Shown piece by piece: positions 8,826 to 19,413 of a DNA stretch of 64,000 nucleotides (the first letter of the stretch is position 1; each line of letters opens with the position of its first letter). The notes beneath the pieces are model-generated. The model was not told the DNA's origin, ran no database searches, and worked only from the letters and a program-made list of their open reading frames with translations. Location: positions 1,756,501 to 1,820,500 of the forward strand of contig NC_022997.1 in NCBI RefSeq assembly GCF_000503895.1. Direction: 5' to 3'. The position numbers and the translations under genes were made by a program. Source of the stretch: Hyphomicrobium nitrativorans NL23. GTDB lineage: Bacteria > Pseudomonadota > Alphaproteobacteria > Rhizobiales > Hyphomicrobiaceae.

Positions 8826-9331
8826 ATGGCGCTGGTTTTGCGAGCCTCGCACATTGCAGGTGCTGTGCTCGTCGTGTTCGCGGCCGTAGCGGGCGGCTGC
8901 GCCAACAACCAAAACGATCCTTCGGCCCAGCTCGGACCGGACGGCCGGGGCCGGTGACGCCGGGTACGCAGCGCGATTTCAGCGTCAACGTCGGCGATCT
9001 CGTCTACTTCTCGTCCGACAGCTCGGATCTGACGCCCGAGGCACAGGCCACGCTGCAAAAGCAGTCGCGGTGGCTCGCGCAGTATCCGCAGTACACCATC
9101 ACCGTCGAAGGCCATGCCGACGAGCGCGGCACGCGGGAATATAACATCGCACTCGGTGCGCGGCGTGCGGCTTCGGTGCGCAACTACCTGGCGCAGAATG
9201 GCGTGCAGGCCAATCGCGTGCGCACGATCTCCTACGGCAAGGAGCGGCCCGTCGCGGTGTGTAACGATATTTCGTGCTGGTCGCAGAACCGCCGCGCTCA
9301 GACCGTGCTCAATACGCGCGTCGCATCGTAG
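8826..9331 (+). CDS. pal: peptidoglycan-associated lipoprotein Pal, apparent 1-nt frameshift
   Basis: Pal anchors the outer membrane to peptidoglycan and binds TolA and TolB. The ATG at 8826 begins a lipoprotein signal peptide with lipobox VAGGC and linker ANNQNDPSAQLGPDG. That frame then meets TGA at 8955. The OmpA_C domain continues one base earlier in another frame from VTPGTQRDFSVNVGDLVYF through TVEGHADERGTREYNIALG to ISCWSQNRRAQTVL. Adding one G to the G4 run at 8947-8950 joins the halves smoothly (DGRGPVTPG). The break is therefore a homopolymer sequencing error, a true frameshift mutation or, less likely, programmed slippage. The GTG at 8954 alone would yield an unexported 125-aa domain. 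Confidence 0.88.
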
Positions 9332-9373
9332 GGCGCGGCTTCGCCGAAGCTTGCCGCATCCGGTTCATGAAAG

Positions 9374-9401
9374 CCGGCTCCTGTTTGGGGCCGGTTTTTT
9401 T
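9374..9401 (+). terminator. rho-independent terminator of pal
   Basis: CCGGCTCC (9374-9381) pairs with GGGGCCGG (9387-9394, one G-T pair), loop TGTTT, followed by seven T residues. It lies 43 bp after the pal stop. Confidence 0.92.
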
Positions 9402-9584
9402 GTATCCGCGCTCTCTTTGGTGCCGACTCACTTTTGTGTCGATTTGGGCCCAGGCCGGCTGTTGCCGGTGCGCACGCCGGATTTTCTTTGGGGCGGCAGC
9501 GGGATGGCGAAGCAAAGTTTGGCCTCATTGGGAGCGCAGAAATTTTTTTCAGTGTGTCGGGATTAACTTGATTTTCGGGGTTCT

Positions 9585-10646
9585 ATGACTGCGGGCAATG
9601 CTTCGACCTTCAGGGTTGCTGCGGTGACGCCGATTTCGCGATGCCTCGTGTTGGCGAGTGTGGTGACGATCGGCTGTGGACTCGTGCAGGGTGCCGCGTC
9701 GGCGCAGGAACTCGGACTCGCGCCGGACGACAAGGCATCGAGCGCGTTCGGTCTCGGCGCGCCGGGCAGCGGGCATCGCGGTTTTTCCATTGTCGAGCCG
9801 CCTGACGGGCTTTCCGATACGCGGCGCGGAAATGCGGACGAAGGAAGCGGGCGTTGGTTTTTCCGGAGTTGGAGAAGCGTTTCGCCCGCTGATTCCGCGC
9901 AGAGCCGCTTCGACGAGGCGAAGAAAGCGCTGGACGGCGGCAAGACCGCCGAGGCGCAGCGCCTGTTCGAGGCACTGATCGGAGATGCGCCCAACAGCAA
10001 GCTGGCCTCCGAGGCGCGGCAGCATCTGGGCCGGATTTACAGCGAGAAGGCGACGAGCGGAGGGAGCGACGTCAATGTGACGGCGGGCCCGGATGCCGAG
10101 ACGTTGCCGTGGGGCGCCGCGCAAGAGGCCGAGGCGGCGTCCACGTCCTTTTCTCAGCCGCCCGCAGTGCCGCGCTCGGTGCTGCTCGAAGCACGCGTTT
10201 CGCGTGTTGTCGATGAGGCGTTTCTGGCCGATGCGGGCGACCGCGTTTTCTTCAGCTCCGGAAGCGCGGAACTCGGAATGCGCGCGCAGGGCGTGATCCG
10301 GGCGCAGGCGCGTTTCCTCATGCAGCGTCCCGCGCTGTCCGCCGTGGTCGAAGGCCATGCCGACGACGGGGCGCTGTCGGAGGATGAACTCGTGAAGCTT
10401 TCCGGTGCTCGCGCCCAGGCGGTGCGCGATCAACTCGTGGCGGAAGGTGTGGCGGAAGACCGGCTCGCCGTGTTCGGCCGCGGTGTGGAGGAGCGCGTGG
10501 CGGACTGTCCGGCGGCCGAGTGCATGGCCCAGAACAGGCGGGCGATCACGATCCTTCTTGACGGGCCGCGCCGCTTGGGTCACACGCCTGCGCGCCAGGC
10601 ACGGCAGGGCGCGCCGCACTCCGCGGACGTTCCTGCATCCCAGTGA
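9585..10646 (+). CDS. OmpA-domain protein with TPR-like segment
   Basis: A 353-aa exported protein: signal peptide ending near GAASAQ, a low-complexity region, a TPR/CpoB-like helical segment (about residues 105-150, SRFDEAKKALDGGKTAEAQRLF...), and a C-terminal OmpA/Pal-like domain (about residues 215-325, DRVFFSSGSAELGMRA...EGHADDG...AQNRRAITIL). The OmpA domain retains GHADDG where Pal has GHADERGT, so the peptidoglycan-contact region is altered. It lies between pal and cpoB and looks like a hybrid of both. A second peptidoglycan-binding partner of the Tol system is a reasonable inference but untested. Confidence 0.75.
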   Translation: MTAGNASTFRVAAVTPISRCLVLASVVTIGCGLVQGAASAQELGLAPDDKASSAFGLGAPGSGHRGFSIVEPPDGLSDTRRGNADEGSGRWFFRSWRSVSPADSAQSRFDEAKKALDGGKTAEAQRLFEALIGDAPNSKLASEARQHLGRIYSEKATSGGSDVNVTAGPDAETLPWGAAQEAEAASTSFSQPPAVPRSVLLEARVSRVVDEAFLADAGDRVFFSSGSAELGMRAQGVIRAQARFLMQRPALSAVVEGHADDGALSEDELVKLSGARAQAVRDQLVAEGVAEDRLAVFGRGVEERVADCPAAECMAQNRRAITILLDGPRRLGHTPARQARQGAPHSADVPASQ

Positions 10647-10773
10647 GGGATCCTGAAAAGAGCCGCGGAAAAGCAGGCGAAACAGACCTGACCCGTTGGG
10701 CCTCCGTGTGGTGTTTGCGCGCTGCGGGTTCTAAGGTGCAAGAGATCGACTTGTGAAGGAGGGCGTCTCGCCC

Positions 10774-11835
10774 ATGCAATTTCTGCCCTACCGTTCGTTC
10801 CGGCCAGAGGGTCGCTCTGTAAGCGGGCGCGGCGTCTCGCGGGTTGTGGCTGGCGTGCTGGTTCTTGCGCTCGCGTGGCCGGTCGCGGCGTTCGCCCAGG
10901 CGGAAGGCGGCGCGCAGGCGAAGGGCGGGGGTGAGTCCGCCTTGCGCCAGCGTGTGGAGCAGCTCGAAGGCCAACTCGTCGATTTGCAGGTGGTGATCGG
11001 GACGCTCGAGTCGCTGGCGCGCACGGGCGGCGTGGCGGCGGCGCCGGTGCGCTCCGAGGCCAGTGGCGGGATGGTCGGCGACAGCGCGCGCCTCGACAGT
11101 ATGGAAACGCAGATTCGCGCGCTGACGGCGCAGGTCGAGCAGCTTGCCAACGAACTGCGCCAGAGCCAGATGCAGCGCCGCTCCGACGCCGTGGCGCCGT
11201 CCGGGTTCGGGCACGACGGCATCGAGACGAGGAGTTTTGGATCGACGACGGTGACGTCGGCCGAGAATGCCGATCCGATCGGCGCGTTGGCGGCCGATCC
11301 CAGCTTCGGGCAAGCGCCCACTTCCGGTTTCGGGCAGGCGCCCGTGGCGCAGCAGGCTCCGACGACCTATGGCTCGGAGGCGTTGCCCTCGCTCGGTGGC
11401 GATCAGGTTGCGGCGGCCGATCCGATGGGCGGCGGCGCGGCGGGTGGCGGAAACGCGAAGCAGCTTTACGAAACCGCTTACGGGCATCTTTTGCAGCAGG
11501 ACTACGGTTCGGCTCAGGCGGGGTTCAGCAATTTTCTGCGCAGCCATCCGCAGGATCCGCTGGCGCCCTCTGCGCTCTACTGGCTGGGTGAAGCGCATTA
11601 CGTGCAGCGCAACTACTCCGACGCGGCCGAAGCGTTCGATCTCGTCATCTCGTCGTACGGCAAGAGCGGCAAGGCCGCCGATGCTCAGCTCAAGCACGGG
11701 ATGTCGCTTGCGCAGCTCGGCAAGCAAAAGGATGCGTGCGCGAGCCTTGGAGGCGTTGCGCGCAAATACCCGAACGCACCGCCGCAGCTCAAAGCGCGCG
11801 CCGACAGCGAGCGGCAAAGGATCGGTTGCCCGTGA
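10774..11835 (+). CDS. cpoB: Tol-Pal associated periplasmic coordinator CpoB (YbgF)
   Basis: Periplasmic 353-aa protein. The ATG at 10774 follows AAGGAGG (10756-10762); the GTG at 10753 is within this leader. A signal peptide ends at AAFAQ, then a trimerising coiled coil (LRQRVEQLEGQLVDLQVVIGT and later METQIRALTAQVEQLANEL), a variable linker, and three TPR repeats from LYETAYGHLLQQDYGSAQAGF to the C-terminus. CpoB links Tol energy state with peptidoglycan synthesis in E. coli. It is the last Tol gene of the cluster; tilS follows after 43 bp. Confidence 0.93.
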   Translation: MQFLPYRSFRPEGRSVSGRGVSRVVAGVLVLALAWPVAAFAQAEGGAQAKGGGESALRQRVEQLEGQLVDLQVVIGTLESLARTGGVAAAPVRSEASGGMVGDSARLDSMETQIRALTAQVEQLANELRQSQMQRRSDAVAPSGFGHDGIETRSFGSTTVTSAENADPIGALAADPSFGQAPTSGFGQAPVAQQAPTTYGSEALPSLGGDQVAAADPMGGGAAGGGNAKQLYETAYGHLLQQDYGSAQAGFSNFLRSHPQDPLAPSALYWLGEAHYVQRNYSDAAEAFDLVISSYGKSGKAADAQLKHGMSLAQLGKQKDACASLGGVARKYPNAPPQLKARADSERQRIGCP

Positions 11836-11878
11836 CCCCTCGCCGGAACATCGGGGACGTTCGCTCCGGTGCCCGGCC

Positions 11879-13282
11879 ATGACGGAGCCGCGCCCTTCCG
11901 ATCCGGCGCGGCAGCCGCTCTTGCGGCCAAGCACGCCGTCGCGCTCAAGCCCGGGCCACATCGTCGACGAACGGTCGGTTCAGGACCGCGATCTCGATGC
12001 GCTTATCGGCCATCCGCTCGCGCCCTTCCGGCGGGTGGTGCTGGCCGTTTCGGGCGGCTCGGACAGTATGGCGCTGATGGTGCTGGTCTCGCGATGGGTC
12101 GCCTCGGGACGTGTGCCGCCGGATATGCTCATCGAGGTCGCGACGGTCGATCACGGGTTGCGGGCCGAGTCTGTGCGGGAGGCGGATTGGGTTGCGGAGC
12201 GCGCGCGTGCGCTCGGCTTTCGCCATACTACGCTGGCCTGGAGCGGCGAGAAGCCCCAAAGCGCCGTGCAGGAGGAAGCGCGCGCGGCGCGCTATGCGCT
12301 GCTGACGGCCCATGCGCAAGCTGGACCGCAGCCGGCGGCTATCGTGACCGGGCATACGGCCGACGATCAGGCGGAAACGCTGATCATGCGGCTCGGACGC
12401 GGCAGTGGTCTCGACGGGCTCTCGGGCATGTCGCCTGCGCGGCCCCTGATGCCCGACAGTTCGGTGGTGCTGGTGCGGCCGCTGCTTTCGTTGTCCAAGT
12501 CAGCGCTGCAGGGCCTCCTGGTCCGCGCGGGCGGGACGTGGCTCGACGATCCGAGCAACGATCGCCTCGATTTCGAGCGCGTGCGGCTCAGGGCGGCGGA
12601 AGCGCATCTCGAAGCGCTCGGGTTGTCCAACGCCAAGCTTGCGCTCAGTGCGCGGCGGCTCGCGCGCGCGCGGCAAGCGCTTGAGGCGTTGACGCAGGAG
12701 AAACTTGCCGGGCTCGTCGACGTGCATGGGGGCAGTTACGCTTCGCTGATCCGGCAGGCCTGGATTGCCGAGCCTGCCGAGATCAGGGTGCGGCTGCTGG
12801 CCCGTCTGCTCGATACCTTCGGAGGGTTCGCGCGGCCGGCGCAGCTCTCGCAAATCGAGGCGCTTGAAGAGGTGCTGGCGGAGGGGCGGCCAATCGCGCA
12901 GACGCTCGGGGGCTGCATGATCTCGCAAGGATGGACGACGCTCCGGCTCTATCGCGAACCGGGACGGCAGGCGCTCGCCGACGCGGTGCTGGAGCCGGGC
13001 CGGGAGATCCTCTGGGATCGCCGCTTTCGCGTCGCCTACCGCGTCCCCGAGGAGGGCGACGCGGAGGCGCGCCCGGTTTCCGTACGTCCGCTCGGGCTTG
13101 CCGCTTATGCAACCCTTAGGGATGCGCTGAACGATACGGATCGGCCTCCTGCGCGGGCGGCTGCGACGATGCCGTCCGTTTGGCGGGACGACCGCCTGCT
13201 CGCGGTCGCGGGGCTTCCCGGCGCGCCGCTGACGGATGGGCGGTTTATCTTTACGTTTCTGGGGTTTGATCGCGCTGCGTGA
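11879..13282 (+). CDS. tilS: tRNA(Ile)-lysidine synthase
   Basis: Modifies C34 of the minor tRNA-Ile to lysidine, allowing AUA decoding; essential in most bacteria. The PP-loop ATPase motif SGGSDSM is at about residues 59-65, followed by ATVDHGLR and the conserved HTADDQAETLIMRLGRGSGLDGLSGM. The ATG at 11879 gives 467 aa, normal for an N-type domain plus a C-terminal extension; the frame is open far upstream, but that part overlaps cpoB in another frame. cpoB-tilS-ftsH order is conserved in this class. Confidence 0.95.
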   Translation: MTEPRPSDPARQPLLRPSTPSRSSPGHIVDERSVQDRDLDALIGHPLAPFRRVVLAVSGGSDSMALMVLVSRWVASGRVPPDMLIEVATVDHGLRAESVREADWVAERARALGFRHTTLAWSGEKPQSAVQEEARAARYALLTAHAQAGPQPAAIVTGHTADDQAETLIMRLGRGSGLDGLSGMSPARPLMPDSSVVLVRPLLSLSKSALQGLLVRAGGTWLDDPSNDRLDFERVRLRAAEAHLEALGLSNAKLALSARRLARARQALEALTQEKLAGLVDVHGGSYASLIRQAWIAEPAEIRVRLLARLLDTFGGFARPAQLSQIEALEEVLAEGRPIAQTLGGCMISQGWTTLRLYREPGRQALADAVLEPGREILWDRRFRVAYRVPEEGDAEARPVSVRPLGLAAYATLRDALNDTDRPPARAAATMPSVWRDDRLLAVAGLPGAPLTDGRFIFTFLGFDRAA

Positions 13283-13361
13283 TGCGACGGGGCGTCCGGA
13301 AAAGGCCTTTGCGGCAAACGACTTGGTGCGGCGGAATGGCGTTACCTCCGCAGCCAATGAA

Positions 13362-13390
13362 CTTGGCAAAGACCGGACGCGCACCTATCT
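13362..13390 (+). promoter_or_regulatory. RpoH (sigma-32)-type promoter of ftsH
   Basis: CTTG at 13362-13365, an 18-base spacer, then CCTATCT at 13384-13390. This matches the known alphaproteobacterial RpoH consensus (CTTG, 17-18 bases, CYTATNT). It lies about 65 bp upstream of the ftsH start, and ftsH is a classic heat-shock gene. Confidence 0.8.
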
Positions 13391-13456
13391 TACACCCTGA
13401 CGTGGGTGCGGATCGCCCCCGGCGCCGCTCCAGGCGTCGGCTTTTCGGGAAAAGAG

Positions 13457-15388
<1,932 letters not shown>

Positions 15389-15415
15389 TCCGGGCCACCT
15401 GCTGACGCTAAAGGG

Positions 15416-15449
15416 AACGGTCGCGCTTTGAGCGCGGCCGTTTTCTTTT
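15416..15449 (+). terminator. rho-independent terminator of ftsH
   Basis: AACGGTCGCGCT (15416-15427) pairs with AGCGCGGCCGTT (15431-15442, one G-T pair) around a TTG loop, followed by TTCTTTT. The structure ends 17 bp before the folP start. Confidence 0.87.
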
Positions 15450-15465
15450 GGAGTTCACATCCGCG

Positions 15466-16572
15466 ATGCAGCGCTCGATCTACATCCGCCCGCTCGGTAT
15501 TTTCGGTGCCGCGCCTGGCGCACACGATGCGCAGGATGACGGTTCCGGCCAGATGTGGGGCGGGCTGCCGCTTGCGGGCGGGCGGCTCGCGTTTTCGGCG
15601 CTCGAAGTGCTGGAGCGGAGCGCGCGGGGCACGCAGCGGCGGACGATCGGGCTCGGCGACGTGTTCGAGCGCGACTGGGGCCGCAATACGCTGGCAGCGG
15701 CCGATCTTCTAGAGGCGGTCCGCTCGCCGCGGCCGCGGCTCGCGGGGCTTCCCCTCGACCGGCCACGCATCATGGGCATTGTCAACGTGACGCCCGACAG
15801 CTTCTCGGACGGCGGTCGTCACGATGAGGCGGCGGCGGCGATCGCGCATGGACTGAAGCTCGCGGACGAGGGCGCCGAGATTCTCGACATCGGCGGCGAG
15901 TCGACCCGGCCAGGCTCGGACGCTGTTGCGCTCGACGACGAACTTCGGCGCGTTATCCCGGTTATCGAGGGCTTGAGGGCGAAGACGGATAAGCTGATCT
16001 CCATCGATACGCGCAAGGCCGAGGTGATGCGGCGGGCAGCGGCGGCGGGCGCGGATATTCTCAACGACGTGTCGGCGCTGACGCACGACCCCAAGGCGCT
16101 CGACGTGGCGGCGGAGAGCGGGCTTCCCGTCATGCTGATGCACGCCCAGGGCGACCCCAAGACGATGAACGACGACCCGCAGTACAGCGATGTCGTGCTC
16201 GACGTTTTCGATTATCTGGAGGGGCGGATTCGCGAGTGCGTGGCGGCGGGCATCCCCAAGTCGCGGCTGATTGCCGATCCGGGAATCGGTTTCGGCAAGC
16301 ATCTTCATCACAATGTGGCGGTTCTGAATGCGCTTAGTCTTTACCACGGTCTTGGCGTGCCGCTTCTGCTCGGTGCCAGCCGGAAAAAGCTGATCGGGCA
16401 GATCTGCAACGTGGAGGCGCCGCAAGACCGCGTGCCGGGCTCCATCGCGGCGGCGCTATTCGGCATCGCGCAGGGAGTTCAGATCGTGCGCGTTCACGAC
16501 GTGGCGGAGACGCGCCAGGCCATCGCCGTGTGGGAGGCGGCGCAGGCCGGGTCTGAGGCTCGGTTGGCTTGA
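15466..16572 (+). CDS. folP: dihydropteroate synthase with N-terminal extension
   Basis: Condenses 6-hydroxymethyl-dihydropterin pyrophosphate with p-aminobenzoate in folate synthesis; the target of sulfonamides. The TIM-barrel enzyme begins at MGIVNVTPDSFSDGG (about residue 102) and shows DIGGESTRPGSD, ISIDTRKAEV, NDVSAL and the C-terminal RVHDV. It is 368 aa, about 90 longer than E. coli FolP; the first ~100 residues (IYIRPLGIF...LGDVFERDWG) match no domain I know. ATG 15466 is preferred over a nearby upstream GTG-type start. Confidence 0.95.
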   Translation: MQRSIYIRPLGIFGAAPGAHDAQDDGSGQMWGGLPLAGGRLAFSALEVLERSARGTQRRTIGLGDVFERDWGRNTLAAADLLEAVRSPRPRLAGLPLDRPRIMGIVNVTPDSFSDGGRHDEAAAAIAHGLKLADEGAEILDIGGESTRPGSDAVALDDELRRVIPVIEGLRAKTDKLISIDTRKAEVMRRAAAAGADILNDVSALTHDPKALDVAAESGLPVMLMHAQGDPKTMNDDPQYSDVVLDVFDYLEGRIRECVAAGIPKSRLIADPGIGFGKHLHHNVAVLNALSLYHGLGVPLLLGASRKKLIGQICNVEAPQDRVPGSIAAALFGIAQGVQIVRVHDVAETRQAIAVWEAAQAGSEARLA

Positions 16573-16742
16573 CGCCACACGACATCGTTTACAGTGGGCC
16601 CTCCCGTCGGGTTTAGGCTCCCGATTGAGCTTAAATTGGCTTTGGGTATCCCAAGGCTCCAACGGTTACTTCTTGCGCCGCGCCTTGGCGCGGGCCGGGA
16701 AGAGGCCTAAAATCGCTATCAATTGCCTTGCGCGAGGGACAG

Positions 16743-18095
16743 ATGACACGCCGCTATTTTGGAACGGACGGAATCCGGGGGCTCGCCAACAAGCATCCGA
16801 TGACCTCGGAGGTTGCGCTTAAGGTCGGCATGGCGGCGGGGCATCTGTTTCAGAACGGCTCGCATCGCCATCGCGTGGTGATCGGCAAGGATACGCGCCT
16901 TTCCGGCTATATGCTGGAAGCGGCGTTGATGAGCGGCTTCACGTCGGTCGGCATGGACGTGTTTCTCCTGGGGCCGATGCCGACGCCCGCCGTCGCGATG
17001 CTGACGCGGAGCCTGCGCGCGGATCTCGGGGTGATGATCTCCGCCTCGCACAACCGCTACGACGACAACGGCATCAAGCTGTTCGATCCGGACGGCTATA
17101 AGCTCTCCGACGACACGGAGCTTGCAATCGAGCGGCTGATCGACGGGCCGAGCGAGGATCTGCTCGTGTCGGCCGACCGCATCGGCCGCGCGACGCGCGT
17201 CGACAGCGCGCAGGAGCGCTACATCGAGTTCGCGAAGCGCACGCTGCCGAAGAACCTGCGTCTCAACGATCTTCGTATCGTCATCGATTGCGCGCACGGC
17301 GCGGCCTACAAGGTGGCGCCGGCGGCGCTTTGGGAACTGGGCGCGGACGTGGTCGCGATCGGCGTCGATCCCGACGGGCGCAACATCAACAACAAGTGCG
17401 GCTCCACGGCACCGCAGGCGCTGATCGACAAGGTGCGCGAAGTGCGTGCTGACATCGGCATTGCGCTCGACGGCGATGCCGACCGTGTCGTGATCGTCGA
17501 CGAGAAGGGGCGGATCGTCGATGGCGATCAGTTGATGGCGGTGATCGCGGAGAGCTGGCAGCGGCGCGGGAAGCTGTCGGCGGGCGGCGTTGTGGCGACG
17601 GTGATGAGCAATCTCGGCCTCGAACGCTACCTGAAGGATCAGGGGCTTTCGCTCGTGCGCACGCCGGTGGGCGACCGCTACGTGGTCGAGCATATGCGCC
17701 GGCACGGCTACAACGTGGGTGGCGAGCAGTCGGGGCACATCGTGCTGTCGGATTTCACGACGACGGGTGACGGGCTCGTGTCCTCGCTGCAGGTTCTGGC
17801 TTGCGCTGTGGCGACGGGCAAGCCCGTTTCCGAAGTGTGCGCGCGCTTTACGCCGCTGCCGCAGGTTCTCAAGAACGTGCGCTATGCCAACGGTCAGCCG
17901 CTCGACGATACGCGTGTGCGCCGCGCCATCGAAGGCGCGAAGGAGAAGCTGGGTGATGCCGGGCGTCTCGTGATCCGTCCGTCGGGGACGGAGCCTGTGA
18001 TCCGCGTGATGGCGGAAGGCGACGACGAGGGTCTCGTGAATACCGTAGTGGGCGATATCGTCGAAGCGGTCGAGGCGGCCGCGCACGCCGCTTAA
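16743..18095 (+). CDS. glmM: phosphoglucosamine mutase
   Basis: Converts glucosamine-6-phosphate to glucosamine-1-phosphate on the route to UDP-GlcNAc for peptidoglycan and LPS. It is 450 aa from ATG 16743, with the active-site serine loop [17 protein letters not shown] (about residues 100-116), the metal loop ALDGDADR and the phosphate-binding [12 protein letters not shown] near the C-terminus. It follows folP after 170 bp, the common ftsH-folP-glmM arrangement. Confidence 0.97.
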   Translation: MTRRYFGTDGIRGLANKHPMTSEVALKVGMAAGHLFQNGSHRHRVVIGKDTRLSGYMLEAALMSGFTSVGMDVFLLGPMPTPAVAMLTRSLRADLGVMISASHNRYDDNGIKLFDPDGYKLSDDTELAIERLIDGPSEDLLVSADRIGRATRVDSAQERYIEFAKRTLPKNLRLNDLRIVIDCAHGAAYKVAPAALWELGADVVAIGVDPDGRNINNKCGSTAPQALIDKVREVRADIGIALDGDADRVVIVDEKGRIVDGDQLMAVIAESWQRRGKLSAGGVVATVMSNLGLERYLKDQGLSLVRTPVGDRYVVEHMRRHGYNVGGEQSGHIVLSDFTTTGDGLVSSLQVLACAVATGKPVSEVCARFTPLPQVLKNVRYANGQPLDDTRVRRAIEGAKEKLGDAGRLVIRPSGTEPVIRVMAEGDDEGLVNTVVGDIVEAVEAAAHAA

Positions 18096-18157
18096 GGCTT
18101 CTCCATTTCTTAACGAAACCTTTCCATGCGCGCCCGGAGTGTGGCGCGCGTGCCATG

Positions 18158-18183
18158 GCCGCTCGCCTTAGGAGGCGAGCGGC
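18158..18183 (+). terminator. hairpin after glmM, possible terminator
   Basis: GCCGCTCGCCT (18158-18168) pairs perfectly with AGGCGAGCGGC (18173-18183) around TAGG, 62 bp after the glmM stop. No T-tract follows, so termination is uncertain. Confidence 0.5.
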
Positions 18184-18308
18184 GCGAAACGGCACGTCAT
18201 TTAAACGTCTATTAAGCGTTGTCCGACACAGTCCCCTTTGAAGTCAGTGCTGCGTTTGTTTTCAGAGTCCCGTCCTCGCGCTCGGGACAGATTTCGAAAG
18301 GGACAGTT

Positions 18309-19142
18309 ATGAAAACCACAAGCGTTTGCGCTTTGCTCGGCGCAGTCGCCAGCGCAGCGCTCCTGACGTTGTCGGCCATGCCGGCAAGCGCTGCAGATCT
18401 GGGCTATGGCAGCGTGAAGGACATTCCGCCGCCCGCTCCCTCCGGGCGCGCCTGGTATCTGCGCGGCACCATCGGCATGAAGAACCCGGAGCCGGGCTCG
18501 ATCTGGGCGGATGAATACGCCACCGGCGCTTTCAACGTTCATCACAAGGACATCAAGAGCTCGACGCTTTACGGCTTCGGTATCGGTATCGAGCACAGCC
18601 GCTGGCTGCGCTTCGACCTGACCGGCGAATATCGCGGCAAGCAGCTCTTCGTTGCACACGATTCCTACAACAATGGCGGTCCCTGTCCCGGATGGGGTTG
18701 CGGCACGAACGAGCACACGGCCAACCTCAAGAGCTGGCTGGGTCTTGCGAACGCCTATGTCGACCTCGGCACCTGGCATGGCGTGACGCCGTATGTCGGC
18801 GGCGGTATCGGTTTCGCGTCGATTACGACGATGGGTTACAAGGACGTCAACGTTCCGCGGAACAGCGTCTGGTTCGCCGAAAATGACAAGACGACCACGA
18901 ACTTCGCGTGGGCGCTCTACGCGGGGCTCGCCTACGACGTGACCCCGCAGCTCACGCTAGACTTCGGCTATCGCTACACCGATCTCGGTAGCGTCTATAC
19001 GGGCTCGGTCGTGCCGTTCGACGGCAGCGCTCCGGCGGCGCGCGGTCTGGAGATCCGCGACATCACCTCGCACGATCTGCTGCTGACCGCTCGCTATCGT
19101 CTCGGCGGTAACGAGCCGATGTATCCGGTGGCCTTCAAGTAA
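18309..19142 (+). CDS. outer-membrane beta-barrel protein (Omp25/Omp31-like)
   Basis: A 277-aa exported barrel protein. The ATG at 18309 begins a signal peptide (MKTTSVCALLGAVASAAL, cleavage near PASAADL). The mature part alternates aromatic/hydrophobic strands with Gly-rich turns (WYLRGTIGMKN, YVGGGIGFASI, LDFGYRYTDLGSVY) and ends in a terminal strand LLTARYRLGGNEPMYPVAFK. Omp25/31-family proteins are abundant surface proteins of Hyphomicrobiales. The gene is monocistronic with its own terminator. Confidence 0.87.
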   Translation: MKTTSVCALLGAVASAALLTLSAMPASAADLGYGSVKDIPPPAPSGRAWYLRGTIGMKNPEPGSIWADEYATGAFNVHHKDIKSSTLYGFGIGIEHSRWLRFDLTGEYRGKQLFVAHDSYNNGGPCPGWGCGTNEHTANLKSWLGLANAYVDLGTWHGVTPYVGGGIGFASITTMGYKDVNVPRNSVWFAENDKTTTNFAWALYAGLAYDVTPQLTLDFGYRYTDLGSVYTGSVVPFDGSAPAARGLEIRDITSHDLLLTARYRLGGNEPMYPVAFK

Positions 19143-19227
19143 GGACATTAAAAGAACAGAAGGCGCGGCCGCCTCTCGTGTTTCGTTGCGCGCTGCGTCT
19201 TCGTGGGATCGAAAGATACCCCCCTGC

Positions 19228-19262
19228 GGGGCTGGCCTTGGCCGGCCCCGTTTCGCTTTTCG
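19228..19262 (+). terminator. rho-independent terminator of the Omp gene
   Basis: GGGGCTGGCC (19228-19237) pairs with GGCCGGCCCC (19240-19249, one G-T pair), followed by GTTTCGCTTTT. It lies 86 bp after the stop. Confidence 0.78.
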
Positions 19263-19413
19263 GGACAGAAGCGAATGCGTCGGCGCGCGGCCTTAATTTG
19301 GTCGCGAAACGGCCGCACACGAGCCATCGGACGCGTGTCGCCTTGGCGAAGCATTCGCTCGAGTCTATGCCGTCAATCGGCGATCAATCAACACCAGCAA
19401 AGAAGGTTTCCCC

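Noticed and set aside
8947-8957. Programmed -1 frameshifting in pal
   Set aside because: No X-XXY-YYZ slippery heptamer followed by a clear pseudoknot is seen, and Pal families are not known to use it; a missing base is simpler.
11267-11878. Upstream extension of the TilS frame by about 200 codons
   Set aside because: It overlaps cpoB almost completely and has shadow composition; ATG 11879 gives the normal N-terminus.
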